Of a DNA stretch of 64,000 nt, positions 17,554 through 26,738 are shown piece after piece. Numbering within the stretch: position 1 is the first letter of the stretch; each line of letters starts with the position of its first letter. The notes below the pieces were generated by a model. The model saw only the letters and a program-made list of their open reading frames with translations. It made no database searches and had not been told where the DNA came from. The stretch covers positions 62,001 to 126,000 of the forward strand of contig NZ_LT992502.1 of NCBI RefSeq assembly GCF_900324475.1, given 5' to 3'. This stretch comes from Enterobacter bugandensis. Its GTDB lineage: Bacteria > Pseudomonadota > Gammaproteobacteria > Enterobacterales > Enterobacteriaceae. Made by a program: the position numbers and the translations under genes.

Positions 17554-17670
17554 GTCCGTGTCCAGGGTGGAGGAATACTCTCAATATACTACGAATTTTC
17601 CCGAACGGGATGAAGCGCCGAAACGGTGCACTACACTTAACTTCCAACCGTGCAAATGAAAGGAATTCTC

Positions 17671-18195
17671 ATGAAGCTATGGCCTGTTGTGACCGGTGTT
17701 GCGATTGCCCTGACGCTGGTCGCCTGTAAATCCCCCACGCCGCCGAAAGGCGTGCAGCCTATTACCCACTTTGACGCCAGCCGCTATCTCGGCAAATGGT
17801 ACGAAGTCGCCCGTCTGGAAAACCGCTTTGAACGCGGTCTGGAACAGGTGACGGCGACCTACGGCGAGCGCAGCGACGGCGGCATCAGCGTGCTTAACCG
17901 GGGTTTTGATCCGGTGAAGAACAAGTGGAGCGAGAGCGAGGGCAAAGCCTACTTTACCGGCGAGCCGACCACCGCCGCGCTGAAGGTATCGTTCTTCGGC
18001 CCGTTCTACGGCGGGTATAACGTGATCAGGCTGGACGATAAGTACCAGTACGCGCTGGTGAGCGGCCCGAACCGCGACTATCTGTGGATCCTGTCACGCA
18101 CGCCGACCATCCCGGATGCGGTAAAGCAGGATTACCTGAACACCGCGCGCAGTCTGGGCTTCCGGGTTGATCAGCTGGTATGGGTGAAGCAGTAA
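17671..18195 (+). CDS. blc: Outer-membrane lipoprotein Blc (bacterial lipocalin)
   Basis: 174 residues. Lipoprotein signal ending in TLVAC (Cys19 lipidated), then the lipocalin signature YLGKWYEVARLENRFERG and conserved segments KAYFTGEPTTAALKVSFFGPF and NRDYLWILSRTP. Blc binds lysophospholipids/fatty acids at the outer membrane and in E. coli is induced on starvation through RpoS. Start set at 17671, with AAGGAATT upstream; the in-frame GTG further 5' lies before the ribosome site. Single gene divergent from an MlrA-like regulator. Confidence 0.93.
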   Translation: MKLWPVVTGVAIALTLVACKSPTPPKGVQPITHFDASRYLGKWYEVARLENRFERGLEQVTATYGERSDGGISVLNRGFDPVKNKWSESEGKAYFTGEPTTAALKVSFFGPFYGGYNVIRLDDKYQYALVSGPNRDYLWILSRTPTIPDAVKQDYLNTARSLGFRVDQLVWVKQ

Positions 18196-18273
18196 AAATC
18201 GTGCTTTCTTCCAGGGGGCATTACTGGCTAGCCTGGATAGACTTCCGTTAAAAGCCCAACGGAGAAAGACGGC

Positions 18274-18429
18274 ATGAACCGGCGAGCGGAGCTGCCATCC
18301 CGGTGGGGAGCGTTACAGCAGCTACAGGATATTCACCTTGCGGCAGGCGTGCCGATGGAAAACGTCACCGTGGTGGTACCGAGGGATGGGGGGGATGGTG
18401 AAAATATCGCGAAGAGTGGATTGAAATAG
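18274..18429 (+). CDS. Possible small protein (51 aa), unrecognised
   Basis: ATG at 18274 has GGAG nine bases upstream. The product (MNRRAELPSRWGALQQLQ...) has no recognised domain, no membrane segment and a glycine/aspartate stretch VPRDGGDGENIA. It fills the gap between blc and a GNAT gene. It may be a decayed fragment or a chance frame. Confidence 0.25.
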   Translation: MNRRAELPSRWGALQQLQDIHLAAGVPMENVTVVVPRDGGDGENIAKSGLK

Positions 18430-18455
18430 TTCGGTTTTCTAATCATGATCCCCCC

Positions 18456-18896
18456 ATGAAAATAGAAACCGCACTCCCAAGACACTTTGAACGTCTGGTC
18501 GCGATCTGGGAATCTTCCGTTCGCGCCACCCATCACTTTTTACAAGAAAGCGATATTGCGGCGCTGCGCCCGTTATTGCTTAACGCCTATCTGCCTAACC
18601 TCAAGGTCGTGATAGCTCGCGATGACGCAGGCGTTATTCACGGCTTTTTGGGCGTGGATGAAAACCGCATTGAAATGCTTTTTGTGGATGACGCGAGCCG
18701 AGGGAAGGGCGTCGGGAAATTGCTGCTAAAACACGCCATCGCCGAGTTTGGCGTAAACGAAGTGGACGTGAATGAGCAGAACCCGCAGGGCGTCGCGTTT
18801 TATCGCCATATGGGGTTTGAGCAGGTCGGACGCTCGGAGCTGGACGGGCAGGGGAATCCGTTTCCGTTGCTGCATATGCGGTTGAATCGGGATTAG
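18456..18896 (+). CDS. GNAT-family acetyltransferase, YjaB-like
   Basis: 146 residues similar along its length to E. coli YjaB: LVAIWESSVRATHHFL near the N-terminus, the acetyl-CoA motif RGKGVGKLLLKHAI (residues about 83-96), DVNEQNPQGVAFYRHMGFE, and the C-terminal GRSELDGQGNPFPLLHM. YjaB-type enzymes bind acetyl-CoA; the acceptor is not established. The TAG overlaps the last codon of the rhuM remnant on the other strand, so the downstream island debris begins exactly at its 3' end. Confidence 0.85.
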   Translation: MKIETALPRHFERLVAIWESSVRATHHFLQESDIAALRPLLLNAYLPNLKVVIARDDAGVIHGFLGVDENRIEMLFVDDASRGKGVGKLLLKHAIAEFGVNEVDVNEQNPQGVAFYRHMGFEQVGRSELDGQGNPFPLLHMRLNRD

Positions 18897-19298
18897 CGCT
18901 TAGCCTGCTTATCCCATTTTAATAAGCCGACGATATCTTTCTCAACTTCGGCTTCTTTCTTGCTGATTTTGCCTGCTCCTTTTAAAACGCCCCGATCGTT
19001 AAATTGAAGGAACTGATCGAGTTTGGTTCGCCAGTCTCGTAAAAATACCTACTCCATCGCTGGCAGTTGTTCGGTAAAACCGAACAACTGAATTTTCGAC
19101 CAGCTCACTCTCATCAAAAATATTCTTGATATGCCCACTGATCATGGCTTTGACTTTGCCGTATAACTCACAGATTGTGGCCTGTGAGAGACACAACGTA
19201 TCGCTTTCGAAGCGGCATTCAATGCGAACTTTTCCATCCTTGCTGGCAAACATGACAAACTCACCGACTGGTGAATTTATTAATTCCTCATATGTCAC
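18893..19298 (-). pseudogene. rhuM: rhuM-like gene with internal deletion
   Basis: The N-terminal part (19298 to about 19045) reads MTYEELINSPVGEFVMF...KVRIECRFESDTLCLSQATI...HIKNIFDESEL...TASDG, the start of RhuM/Fic-associated virulence proteins from pathogenicity islands. The C-terminal part in another frame (about 19035 to 18893) reads WRTKLDQFLQFNDRGVLKGAGKISKKEA, the end of the same family, stopping at the TAA at 18893. About 200 middle residues are missing and the frames disagree at the join near 19040-19050, so the gene is dead. RhuM was named in the Salmonella selC-linked island SPI-3, and this copy is also near selC. Confidence 0.7.
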
Positions 19299-19356
19299 GC
19301 TGCCTCCGCGTCACAAGATAGATGCCTGGAAGCTCGTAGTACGCCAGAAACAGCCG

Positions 19357-19698
19357 CTAAGCCAGGTGGTTTGTATTTGATCTTGCGAGACGCTTTCCAT
19401 GATGCGGAGTTTGGATCGCCGCAAGTGCGTTCTCTATCTCAATAAGCTTTGCTTTCGTCCGTTTATAATCGTCCTGCAACCTCTGCTTCTGCTCGTTATA
19501 CGCCACCAAAACGATGCATCCTTTCATGACTTTTATCGTGACCTGCTGCCCGGTATCAAAACCCGCCGCGCGCAGCCACTTGCCGGAAAGGATGATTTTC
19601 GGCGTGGATTTTTCGAAAACATTCGGACGGTATCCCATAATTAGCGAAAGCTCGGTTCCGGATTGGTCAGTGTCTGGGGAGAATGAGAATCTAATCAA
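19357..19698 (-). CDS. SymE-like type I toxin
   Basis: 113 residues. The core [20 protein letters not shown] then [17 protein letters not shown] matches the AbrB-derived SymE fold; SymE is an SOS-induced toxin whose mRNA is silenced by the antisense RNA SymR. An extra helical tail (about residues 68-100, [21 protein letters not shown] register) follows. The start codon is uncertain: TTG at 19698 with AGGAGC 12 bases upstream is the best found. An antisense SymR-type RNA on the plus strand is expected from the family but was not located. Neighbouring rhuM and RHH fragments are broken, while this frame is open. Confidence 0.65.
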   Translation of the reverse strand: MIRFSFSPDTDQSGTELSLIMGYRPNVFEKSTPKIILSGKWLRAAGFDTGQQVTIKVMKGCIVLVAYNEQKQRLQDDYKRTKAKLIEIENALAAIQTPHHGKRLARSNTNHLA

Positions 19699-19821
19699 CC
19701 CTTAATAGCTCCTGAGGTTAGACGCTCCGGTTGTGTTCCCTCACATCGAGGCGTTGTTAGAAGAGGAGGTTAAAGTTGCCTCCTATATGTGTCGGAGTGG
19801 ATAGGTGGCCTCATTTTAATC

Positions 19822-20002
19822 ATGTCGCGCGAAAAAAAACGAAAGACGGGGGCAGTCTCCGCATTTAAAGATGCATATTGATCCGGCATTGAAGGAGCAG
19901 TTGGATGCAGTGGCGGCTGCGGAAGGGGTGAGTCTCGCCAGTTGGTTGAAAGAACAGGCGAGAGAGGAGTTACGAGCTAAATGTATTTCACCGAAAGCAT
20001 GA
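19822..20002 (+). pseudogene. Ribbon-helix-helix-like small protein, frameshifted at a poly-A tract
   Basis: ATG TCG CGC GAA at 19822 enters a run of eight A (19832-19839) and then reads to a stop after 19 residues. Another frame from within the run gives NERRGQSPHLKMHIDPALKEQ, LDAVAAAEGVSLASWLKEQA and a stop at 20000-20002, a pattern of ribbon-helix-helix antitoxin or repressor proteins. With seven A the two parts join into one protein of about 59 residues. It therefore looks like a +1 slippage in a homopolymer. An internal ATG at 19871 could give a short product. Confidence 0.55.
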
Positions 20003-20007
20003 ACATA

Positions 20008-20634
20008 TCAGTGTGATTCTTTATTGAAATCAGTTGTATTTTCAGAAACGACCTCATCATCCTGATTGGCCCTATTCAAGGGTGCATTAGTTATGAACAT
20101 CGGTAAGGCTGTATCGCCAGAGAAAACTCTTTCTAAACCCTTTAAAATATTTGCTTGTGTTGTTTCTAAATCGCCATGAGCAATTGGCCTATAACAGTCT
20201 CTTTGCAATTGTACTTTATCAAAATCGTAATTCATTGCTTGAGAAAGAGCGTACAGTAAGTCTGTAAAGAGATCATCGGATTTAGATATCCAAATGTTAA
20301 TGTCAAGGTAGTCTTGTATTTTATTTAGATGACTGTTATAACTTTTCCAAGCATGAGTAACAGTTTGTTCTTTCTTGGTTTGATATCTGACTTTAATTAT
20401 TGGTATTTTTCTACCATAAAACTCTATATCGATCATATTCAAAGCTTGAACATGTTCTCTATGTAATCTTTGAGCTCTAGTAGACATTAGTGTTCTGAAA
20501 ATAGAAAAGCGGCTTTGTTTTCTTTCTCTAAATTGCTCTAATGTTTTTTGTATTTGAACAGCAAGAACAGGACCTACTATAACTGCTGCTGTCATAATTA
20601 TATCTTTTGATTCCATGCCAAATAATATGTTCAT
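20008..20634 (-). CDS. DUF6680-type hypothetical protein
   Basis: 208 residues, AT-rich compared with neighbours. One N-terminal hydrophobic segment (IIMTAAVIVGPVLAVQI, about residues 12-28) suggests a membrane anchor, followed by a charged region and the pattern FRTLMSTRAQRLHREHVQALNMIDIEFYG and AWKSYNSHLN that I associate with DUF6680 proteins of mobile regions. GGGAAG lies upstream of the ATG. It is adjacent to the 3' end of selC. Function unknown; base composition suggests transfer. Confidence 0.7.
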   Translation of the reverse strand: MNILFGMESKDIIMTAAVIVGPVLAVQIQKTLEQFRERKQSRFSIFRTLMSTRAQRLHREHVQALNMIDIEFYGRKIPIIKVRYQTKKEQTVTHAWKSYNSHLNKIQDYLDINIWISKSDDLFTDLLYALSQAMNYDFDKVQLQRDCYRPIAHGDLETTQANILKGLERVFSGDTALPMFITNAPLNRANQDDEVVSENTTDFNKESH

Positions 20635-20713
20635 ATAACGCTTCCCGATTGATAGTTATAGAAATATTATATGCTTTAAGAATGGATAGTTTAAAACGTA
20701 GTTATAATAATTT

Positions 20714-20808
20714 TGGCGGAAGATCACAGGAGTCGAACCTGCCCGGGAACGCTGGCGCCCCCAACTGGATTTGAAGTCCAGCCACCTCACCGGAGATGAC
20801 GATCTTCC
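20714..20808 (-). tRNA. selC: tRNA-Sec (UCA anticodon)
   Basis: A 95-base selenocysteine tRNA: 5' GGAAGATCGTCATCTCCGGTGAGG, long acceptor stem, anticodon loop CTTCAAA (TCA, plus-strand 20772-20774), long variable arm, TTCGACTCC and an encoded 3' CCA (TGG at 20714-20716). It reads UGA as selenocysteine. It is a classical island integration site, and accessory debris lies at its 3' side. Confidence 0.97.
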
Positions 20809-21097
20809 GCGCCTGCATTGCTACATGGAGGCGGGGCGCATTATAGCTACTTTCAGGCATTTACCACATACCCCACACCACTTTTTTCACCTCTCTTTTG
20901 ACCTGTACACCCCTGTTTCAGCTAATTCCTAAGAAAATCCTCAGGTTAGCCTTTTGTGCTCTCCAACATTTATCGCGATCACAAAAAACAAGAAACGTAA
21001 TCTGCTAACCAGAAAACGCAATACCCGCCGTTGAAACAATGGTTTAAAACCAATGCAACCGGTCTCAGCGCCCCCTACAGCGTGAAGGATAAAAAAG

Positions 21098-22489
21098 ATG
21101 AGCGAAGTATTGTCAGTAAAAGAGAAGATTGGCTACGGCATGGGTGACGCCGCCAGCCACATCATTTTTGATAACGTCATGCTTTATATGATGTTTTTCT
21201 ACACCGATATTTTCGGCATTCCCGCCGGGTTTGTCGGCACCATGTTCCTGCTGGCCCGTGCGTTGGATGCAATCTCCGACCCGTGTATGGGGCTGATCGC
21301 CGACCGCACCCGCAGCCGCTGGGGCAAGTTCCGTCCGTGGATTTTGTTCGGCGCCATCCCGTTCGGCATCGTCTGCGTGCTGGCCTACACCACACCGGAC
21401 CTCAGCCTCAACGGCAAAATGATTTACGCGGCAATTACCTACACGCTGCTGACCCTGCTCTATACCGTGGTCAACATCCCGTACTGCGCGCTGGGCGGGG
21501 TAATCACCAGCGACCCGACGCAGCGTATCTCCCTTCAGTCCTGGCGCTTCGTGCTGGCGACGGCGGGTGGCATGCTCTCCACGGTGCTGATGATGCCGCT
21601 GGTGAAGCTGATTGGCGGCGACGATAAGGCGTTCGGCTTCCAGGGCGGGATCGCTGTGCTGTCGGTGGTCGCGTTCCTGATGCTGGCGTTCTGCTTTTTC
21701 ACCACCAAAGAGCGCATCCAGGTGCCGCCGAGCACCACCTCCATGCGGGAAGACCTGCGCGATATCTGGCAAAACGACCAGTGGCGCATTGTCGGCGTGC
21801 TCACCATCCTCAACATCCTCGCCGTCTGCGTGCGCGGCGGCGCGATGATGTACTACTGCACCTGGATCATGGGATCGCCGGAGGTGTTCGTCGCGTTCCT
21901 CACCACCTACTGCGTCGGCAATCTGATCGGCTCCGCGCTGGCGAAACCGCTCACCGACTGGAAGTGCAAGGTCAGCATCTTCTGGTGGACCAACGCCGCG
22001 CTGGCGGTGGTCAGCGTGGCGATGTTCTTCGTACCGATGCATGCCACCGTGCTGATGTTCGCCTTCATCTTCGTTATCGGCGTGCTGCACCAGCTGGTGA
22101 CGCCAATCCAGTGGGTAATGATGTCCGATACCGTCGACTACGGCGAATGGACCAACGGCAAACGCCTGACCGGCATCAGCTTTGCGGGCACGCTGTTCGT
22201 GCTGAAGCTCGGCCTGGCGCTGGGCGGGGCGATGATCGGCTGGATGCTGGCAGGCGGCGGCTACGACGCGGCGGCCAAAACCCAGAACAGCGCGACCATC
22301 AGTATCATTATCGGCCTGTTTACGCTGGCGCCGGCGATCTGCTACGTGCTGAGCGCCATTATCGCCAAACGCTACTACACGCTGAAAACCCCCTTCCTGA
22401 CCAAAATTCTGGGTGAGCTGGCGCAGGGCGCGCGCCGCAATCAGCAGGATTTTGAAAACCTGCCGGTCAGTAAAGAATTGCAGAACTAA
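21098..22489 (+). CDS. yicJ: YicJ, glycoside-pentoside-hexuronide:cation symporter
   Basis: 463-residue inner-membrane transporter of the GPH branch (LacY-unrelated, MelB-like), about 12 membrane helices. The N-terminus KEKIGYGMGDAASHIIFD and ARALDAISDPCMGLIADRT are GPH hallmarks. It is separated by 12 bases from the alpha-xylosidase gene yicI, so it presumably imports alpha-xylosides such as isoprimeverose. Same gene order next to selC as in E. coli. Confidence 0.93.
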   Translation: MSEVLSVKEKIGYGMGDAASHIIFDNVMLYMMFFYTDIFGIPAGFVGTMFLLARALDAISDPCMGLIADRTRSRWGKFRPWILFGAIPFGIVCVLAYTTPDLSLNGKMIYAAITYTLLTLLYTVVNIPYCALGGVITSDPTQRISLQSWRFVLATAGGMLSTVLMMPLVKLIGGDDKAFGFQGGIAVLSVVAFLMLAFCFFTTKERIQVPPSTTSMREDLRDIWQNDQWRIVGVLTILNILAVCVRGGAMMYYCTWIMGSPEVFVAFLTTYCVGNLIGSALAKPLTDWKCKVSIFWWTNAALAVVSVAMFFVPMHATVLMFAFIFVIGVLHQLVTPIQWVMMSDTVDYGEWTNGKRLTGISFAGTLFVLKLGLALGGAMIGWMLAGGGYDAAAKTQNSATISIIIGLFTLAPAICYVLSAIIAKRYYTLKTPFLTKILGELAQGARRNQQDFENLPVSKELQN

Positions 22490-22501
22490 GAGGATGAAAG
22501 C

Positions 22502-24820
22502 ATGAAAATCAGTGATGGAAACTGGCTTATTCAACCGGGCCTGAACGTGACCTGTCCGGTTCAGGTGTTCGACGTGGAGCAGCAGGGCAATGACCTGGTG
22601 GTGTATGTTGCGCCGCGCGACGTGCGTGAGCGCACCTGGCAGCTCGACACGTTGATGTTCACGGTGCGCCTGTTTTCCCCGCAGGAAGGGATTGTCGGGG
22701 TGCGCATCGAGCACTTCCAGGGCGCGCTGAACAACGGCCCGCACTATCCGCTGAACGTTCTGAAGGACGTGAAGGTCGAGATTGAAAACAACGCCGAATT
22801 TGCCGAGCTGAAAAGCGGCAGCGTCAGCGTGCGCGTCACCAAAGGCGAGTTCTGGGCGCTGGATTTCCTGCGCAACGGCCAGCGCATTACCGGCAGCCAG
22901 CTGAAAAACAACGGCTACGTGCAGGACAGTAACACCGACCGTAATTACGTGTTCGAGCGTCTGGATCTGGGCGTGGGGGAAACAGTCTACGGCCTGGGCG
23001 AGCGCTTTACCGCGCTGGTGCGCAACGGCCAGACGGTCGAAACCTGGAACCGCGACGGCGGCACCAGCACCGAGCAGTCCTACAAAAATATCCCGTTCTA
23101 CCTGACCAACCGCGGCTACGGCGTGCTGGTGAATCACCCGGAAAACGTCTCGTTTGAAGTCGGCTCCGAGAAGGTCTCTAAAGTGCAGTTCAGCGTCGAA
23201 GGGGAATATCTCGAGTATTTCGTGATCGACGGCCCGACGCCAAAAGAGGTGCTGAACCGCTATACGCAGTTCACCGGGCGTCCGGCGCTGCCGCCTGCGT
23301 GGTCGTTCGGCCTGTGGCTGACCACGTCGTTCACCACCAACTACGATGAAGCGACGGTGAACAGCTTTATCGACGGCATGGCCGAGCGCGACCTGCCGCT
23401 GCACGTGTTCCACTTCGACTGCTTCTGGATGAAGGCCTTCCAGTGGTGCGACTTCGAGTGGGACCCGGTGACCTTCCCGGATCCGGAAGGGATGATCCGC
23501 CGCCTGAAAGAGAAAGGGCTGAAGGTCTGCGTGTGGATCAACCCGTATATCGGCCAGAAATCCCCGATTTTCCGCGAGCTGAAAGAGAAGGGCTATCTGC
23601 TCAAGCGTCCGGACGGCTCCCTGTGGCAGTGGGACAAATGGCAGCCGGGGCTGGCGATTTACGACTTCACCAATCCGGACGCGTGCCGGTGGTATGCCGA
23701 CAAGCTGAAAGGCCTGGTGGATATCGGCGTCGACTGCTTCAAGACCGACTTCGGCGAGCGTATCCCGACCGACGTGCAGTGGTTCGACGGGTCCGATCCG
23801 CAGAAGATGCACAACCACTACGCCTACATTTATAACGAACTGGTGTGGAACGTGCTGAAAGAGACCGTCGGCGAAGAGGAGGCGGTGCTGTTTGCCCGCT
23901 CGGCGTCCGTTGGGGCGCAGCAGTTCCCGGTACACTGGGGCGGCGACTGCTACGCCAACTACGAATCGATGGCGGAAAGCCTTCGCGGTGGGCTGTCGAT
24001 TGGCCTGTCCGGCTTCGGGTTCTGGAGCCACGATATCGGCGGGTTCGAAAACACCGCTCCGGCGCACGTCTATAAACGCTGGTGCGCGTTCGGGCTGTTC
24101 TCCAGCCACAGCCGCCTGCACGGCAGCAAATCCTACCGCGTGCCGTGGGCGTACGATAACGAGTCCTGCGACGTGGTGCGTCACTTCACGCAGCTGAAGT
24201 GCAGGCTGATGCCGTACCTGTACCGTCAGGCGGCGCTGGCCCGCGAGTTCGGCACGCCGATGCTGCGCGCGATGATGCTGGAGTTCCCGGACGATCCGGC
24301 GTGTGATTACCTCGACCGTCAGTACATGCTGGGGGATTCCATGATGGTGGCGCCGGTGTTCTCCGAGGCGGGGGACGTGCAGTTCTACCTGCCGGAAGGC
24401 CGCTGGACCCACCTGTGGCACAACGACGAAGTCCATGGCAGCCGCTGGCATAAGCAGCAGCACGATTTTATGAGTCTGCCGGTCTACGTGCGCGACAACA
24501 CGCTGCTGGCGCTGGGTAACAATAACCAGAAGCCGGACTACGCGTGGAACGAGGGGACGGCCTTCCAGCTGTTTAACCTGGAGGATGGCGCAGCGGCGGT
24601 GAGCGAAGTGCCTGCGGCGGACGGTTCCGTGGCATTTACGCTGAAGGCATCGCGTCGGGGCGACATTGTGACCTTTACCGGCGCGGGTGACGCGAAAAAC
24701 TGGTCGGTGTGCTTGCGCAACGTGCAGAAGGTGAGTGGCGTGAAAGGCGGCTCGTACGCGGGCAGCGAGTGGGGTGTGGTGGTGAAAGCGGAGGGGGATG
24801 AGGTGGTGGTTCAGCTCTGA
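22502..24820 (+). CDS. yicI: Alpha-xylosidase YicI (GH31)
   Basis: 772 residues, the same length as E. coli YicI, a cytoplasmic hexameric GH31 enzyme releasing alpha-xylose from xylosides. The catalytic nucleophile Asp is in [11 protein letters not shown] (near residue 416) and the acid/base Asp in HWGGDCYA (near residue 482). An N-terminal beta-sandwich precedes the (beta/alpha)8 barrel, and beta domains follow it. Second gene of the yicJI operon. Confidence 0.96.
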   Translation: MKISDGNWLIQPGLNVTCPVQVFDVEQQGNDLVVYVAPRDVRERTWQLDTLMFTVRLFSPQEGIVGVRIEHFQGALNNGPHYPLNVLKDVKVEIENNAEFAELKSGSVSVRVTKGEFWALDFLRNGQRITGSQLKNNGYVQDSNTDRNYVFERLDLGVGETVYGLGERFTALVRNGQTVETWNRDGGTSTEQSYKNIPFYLTNRGYGVLVNHPENVSFEVGSEKVSKVQFSVEGEYLEYFVIDGPTPKEVLNRYTQFTGRPALPPAWSFGLWLTTSFTTNYDEATVNSFIDGMAERDLPLHVFHFDCFWMKAFQWCDFEWDPVTFPDPEGMIRRLKEKGLKVCVWINPYIGQKSPIFRELKEKGYLLKRPDGSLWQWDKWQPGLAIYDFTNPDACRWYADKLKGLVDIGVDCFKTDFGERIPTDVQWFDGSDPQKMHNHYAYIYNELVWNVLKETVGEEEAVLFARSASVGAQQFPVHWGGDCYANYESMAESLRGGLSIGLSGFGFWSHDIGGFENTAPAHVYKRWCAFGLFSSHSRLHGSKSYRVPWAYDNESCDVVRHFTQLKCRLMPYLYRQAALAREFGTPMLRAMMLEFPDDPACDYLDRQYMLGDSMMVAPVFSEAGDVQFYLPEGRWTHLWHNDEVHGSRWHKQQHDFMSLPVYVRDNTLLALGNNNQKPDYAWNEGTAFQLFNLEDGAAAVSEVPAADGSVAFTLKASRRGDIVTFTGAGDAKNWSVCLRNVQKVSGVKGGSYAGSEWGVVVKAEGDEVVVQL

Positions 24821-24829
24821 GGTGGAAAA

Positions 24830-24858
24830 TGCCCGGTGGCGCTTCGCTTACCGGGCCT
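24830..24858. repeat. REP-like element after yicI
   Basis: GCCCGGTGGCGCTTCGCTTACCGGGC-type hairpin (arms GCCCGGT and ACCGGGC), a standard enterobacterial REP unit. Confidence 0.8.
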
Positions 24859-24892
24859 AAGGTAATTATGCGCTCTGATGCCCTCACCCTGA

Positions 24893-24913
24893 CCCTCTCC
24901 CTGTGGGAGAGGG
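24893..24913. repeat. Perfect hairpin CCCTCTCCC/GGGAGAGGG
   Basis: Nine-base perfect arms with a three-base loop between the convergent yicI and yicH genes. It is of the type found as a dispersed intergenic repeat in enterobacteria and may act as a terminator without a strong T-run. Confidence 0.55.
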
Positions 24914-24930
24914 AACAAACATCAAAAACT

Positions 24931-26619
24931 TTATTGCACAGGCGTTGAAACCACGCCGCCCGTCATCGTCTGCTCAACCTGCTGCTTATCCATATTCACC
25001 GCGCTCAGCTTCCCATTCACCGTCGGCTTCAGTGGGGCATTCGCCTGCACGCTGCCGCTGGCGGTCATCTGAATATTGCCGTCGCCCGTAATCGGTAACG
25101 CAGGCCAGCCCCACTGCTGCAGCACGTTGAGCGGTACGCCGCGCCCGTTCAGGCTCACCTTGGTCTGCCGCTGCGGGAGCTGTGAAACCGTCGCCGTGGC
25201 TTCCAGAATACCTTTCTCGGTAAAGGCGCTCAGGTCACTAATGTTCACCGTGGCGGCGTTGGCATTCAGCGCCAGCGACGGACGGCGCACGTCGACGCGG
25301 TTAAAGGTCGCCGCCGCGCCGTTTAATGTTGCGCTGCCGCCCCAGACGCCCCACTGGCGATCTTTCGCCAGCTGCAGGTTTGCGCCGTAGCCGTCCAGGG
25401 AGGTGATCTGCCACGGGAAGGAGGGATCGATGTCGATCACCAGGTTGCGGCTCAGGCCAAATTTTTGCAGCGTGACGCTGTTCAGCCATTCCGGCAGCGG
25501 CTCCATCCACAGCGTTTTCCAGTTTTCAGGAAGGGTGTACTCCAGCCCGGCGATGGCAACATCGTCCAGAACCAGCGCTTTACCGTCGCGCAGCCAGTTG
25601 CCGGACGTGCGCACCATTCCGCCTTCCCAGCGCGAGGTGAACTGACGCAGCGCTATGCCCTGCGGGGAAAACTCCGCATTCAGGATCGGGTCAAACAGAT
25701 GCAGCGAGCCGAAGATAAACTCGCTGGCGTTCATGGACAGGCGACCTTCCTGGCTCTGCCAGTCGCCTTTGCTGAGAGTCAGGTTGCGCAGGCTTAAGTC
25801 GAGATCGGTCACCGCCCAGTCCGGACCCTGCAGGCGGGCATCGGTGACCTCCAGACGGCCAATTTGCAGGGAGGGAATGGTAGCCAGCGGCGCGAAGAAC
25901 GCTTTCAGCGTTTTGTCGCTCTGCAGGCGGATCTCGTTCAGGCGCATGGTGTCGATTATCCAGCTTCCGTCAGCGTTACGCAGGGCGGAGCCGGTGAGCG
26001 AGCCACGGGCCATATCGGCACCAATGGTGTTCAGCACCACCTCCTTGCCGTTCAACTGGCCGTCAATTAGCACGTTGGTGGCCGGTACGCCGTTCAGGGT
26101 CAGCGAGCCGGCGCTCATCTGAATCTTCGCGTTTTTACCCAGCACGTTCCCGGCTTCTGGCTGCCATGGGCTGACGCCGCCCGTGACCTTCTGTGCGCTC
26201 AGATCCCATTCAGTATTCGGGCTGTTAAAGGCCATGTTGTTCAGCTGCAGACGATCGGCCTGGAAGGGCAGCGGCGCTGTTTGAGGCGAGAGATTCAGCG
26301 TGCCGTCGAACAGGGTGATAGTGCCCATGTGCAGCGGAGCGGTGATCTGACGGCTGCTCAGGCCAATATCGACTTTTTTGGCAACTAATGTGGCGGGTTT
26401 ACCGTCCCGCCCAAAGGTGACATTTTCCAGAATGAGGTGGGAAGGCGATGAAAAGCGGTGATTCATCTTGTCGAAACTGAGTTCGTAGTCGGTATTCACC
26501 GTAATCCAGCTGCTGACCTGCGCCGCGCCCCAGCGGGTCTGGAGCAAAATATAGAACGCCAGCAGCACAATAAGCAGGGCTACCAGAAGATAGACGAGTA
26601 GCTTTCCAATAAATTTCAT
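24931..26619 (-). CDS. yicH: YicH, AsmA-family protein
   Basis: 562 residues. One N-terminal membrane segment (KLLVYLLVALLIVLLAFYILL) and a long periplasmic beta-rich region typical of AsmA-like proteins, now thought to act as bridge-like phospholipid transport proteins between the two membranes. The C-terminal part (about 480-550) has the AsmA_2-like repeat pattern GNIQMTASGSVQANAPLKPT. Single gene, convergent with yicI, in the E. coli position. Confidence 0.9.
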   Translation of the reverse strand: MKFIGKLLVYLLVALLIVLLAFYILLQTRWGAAQVSSWITVNTDYELSFDKMNHRFSSPSHLILENVTFGRDGKPATLVAKKVDIGLSSRQITAPLHMGTITLFDGTLNLSPQTAPLPFQADRLQLNNMAFNSPNTEWDLSAQKVTGGVSPWQPEAGNVLGKNAKIQMSAGSLTLNGVPATNVLIDGQLNGKEVVLNTIGADMARGSLTGSALRNADGSWIIDTMRLNEIRLQSDKTLKAFFAPLATIPSLQIGRLEVTDARLQGPDWAVTDLDLSLRNLTLSKGDWQSQEGRLSMNASEFIFGSLHLFDPILNAEFSPQGIALRQFTSRWEGGMVRTSGNWLRDGKALVLDDVAIAGLEYTLPENWKTLWMEPLPEWLNSVTLQKFGLSRNLVIDIDPSFPWQITSLDGYGANLQLAKDRQWGVWGGSATLNGAAATFNRVDVRRPSLALNANAATVNISDLSAFTEKGILEATATVSQLPQRQTKVSLNGRGVPLNVLQQWGWPALPITGDGNIQMTASGSVQANAPLKPTVNGKLSAVNMDKQQVEQTMTGGVVSTPVQ

Positions 26620-26704
26620 GGTCTTCCATCCCGCGAAACGAACATAAGGGAGTTATGCACGATTTATGCGCAATGCTCAAGGCGGGAATGGTGTAATTAG
26701 ATGT

Positions 26705-26731
26705 CACGGCAGGCATTGACTGCCTGCCGTG
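26705..26731. repeat. Perfect 11-base inverted repeat after xanP
   Basis: CACGGCAGGCA and TGCCTGCCGTG separated by five bases, just 3' of the xanP stop. No T-run follows on the minus strand, so it may be a transcript-stabilising hairpin or a Rho-assisted end. Confidence 0.6.
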
Positions 26732-26738
26732 AGGGAGA

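Noticed and set aside
20966..20986. CRP-site candidate ending in TCACA upstream of yicJ
   Set aside because: The left half-site (ATTTA) does not resemble TGTGA.
21113..24463. 1116-codon open frame on the minus strand opposite yicJ and yicI
   Set aside because: It is a shadow of two well-known genes with strong codon bias; the translation is rich in His, Arg and Gln and has no family features.
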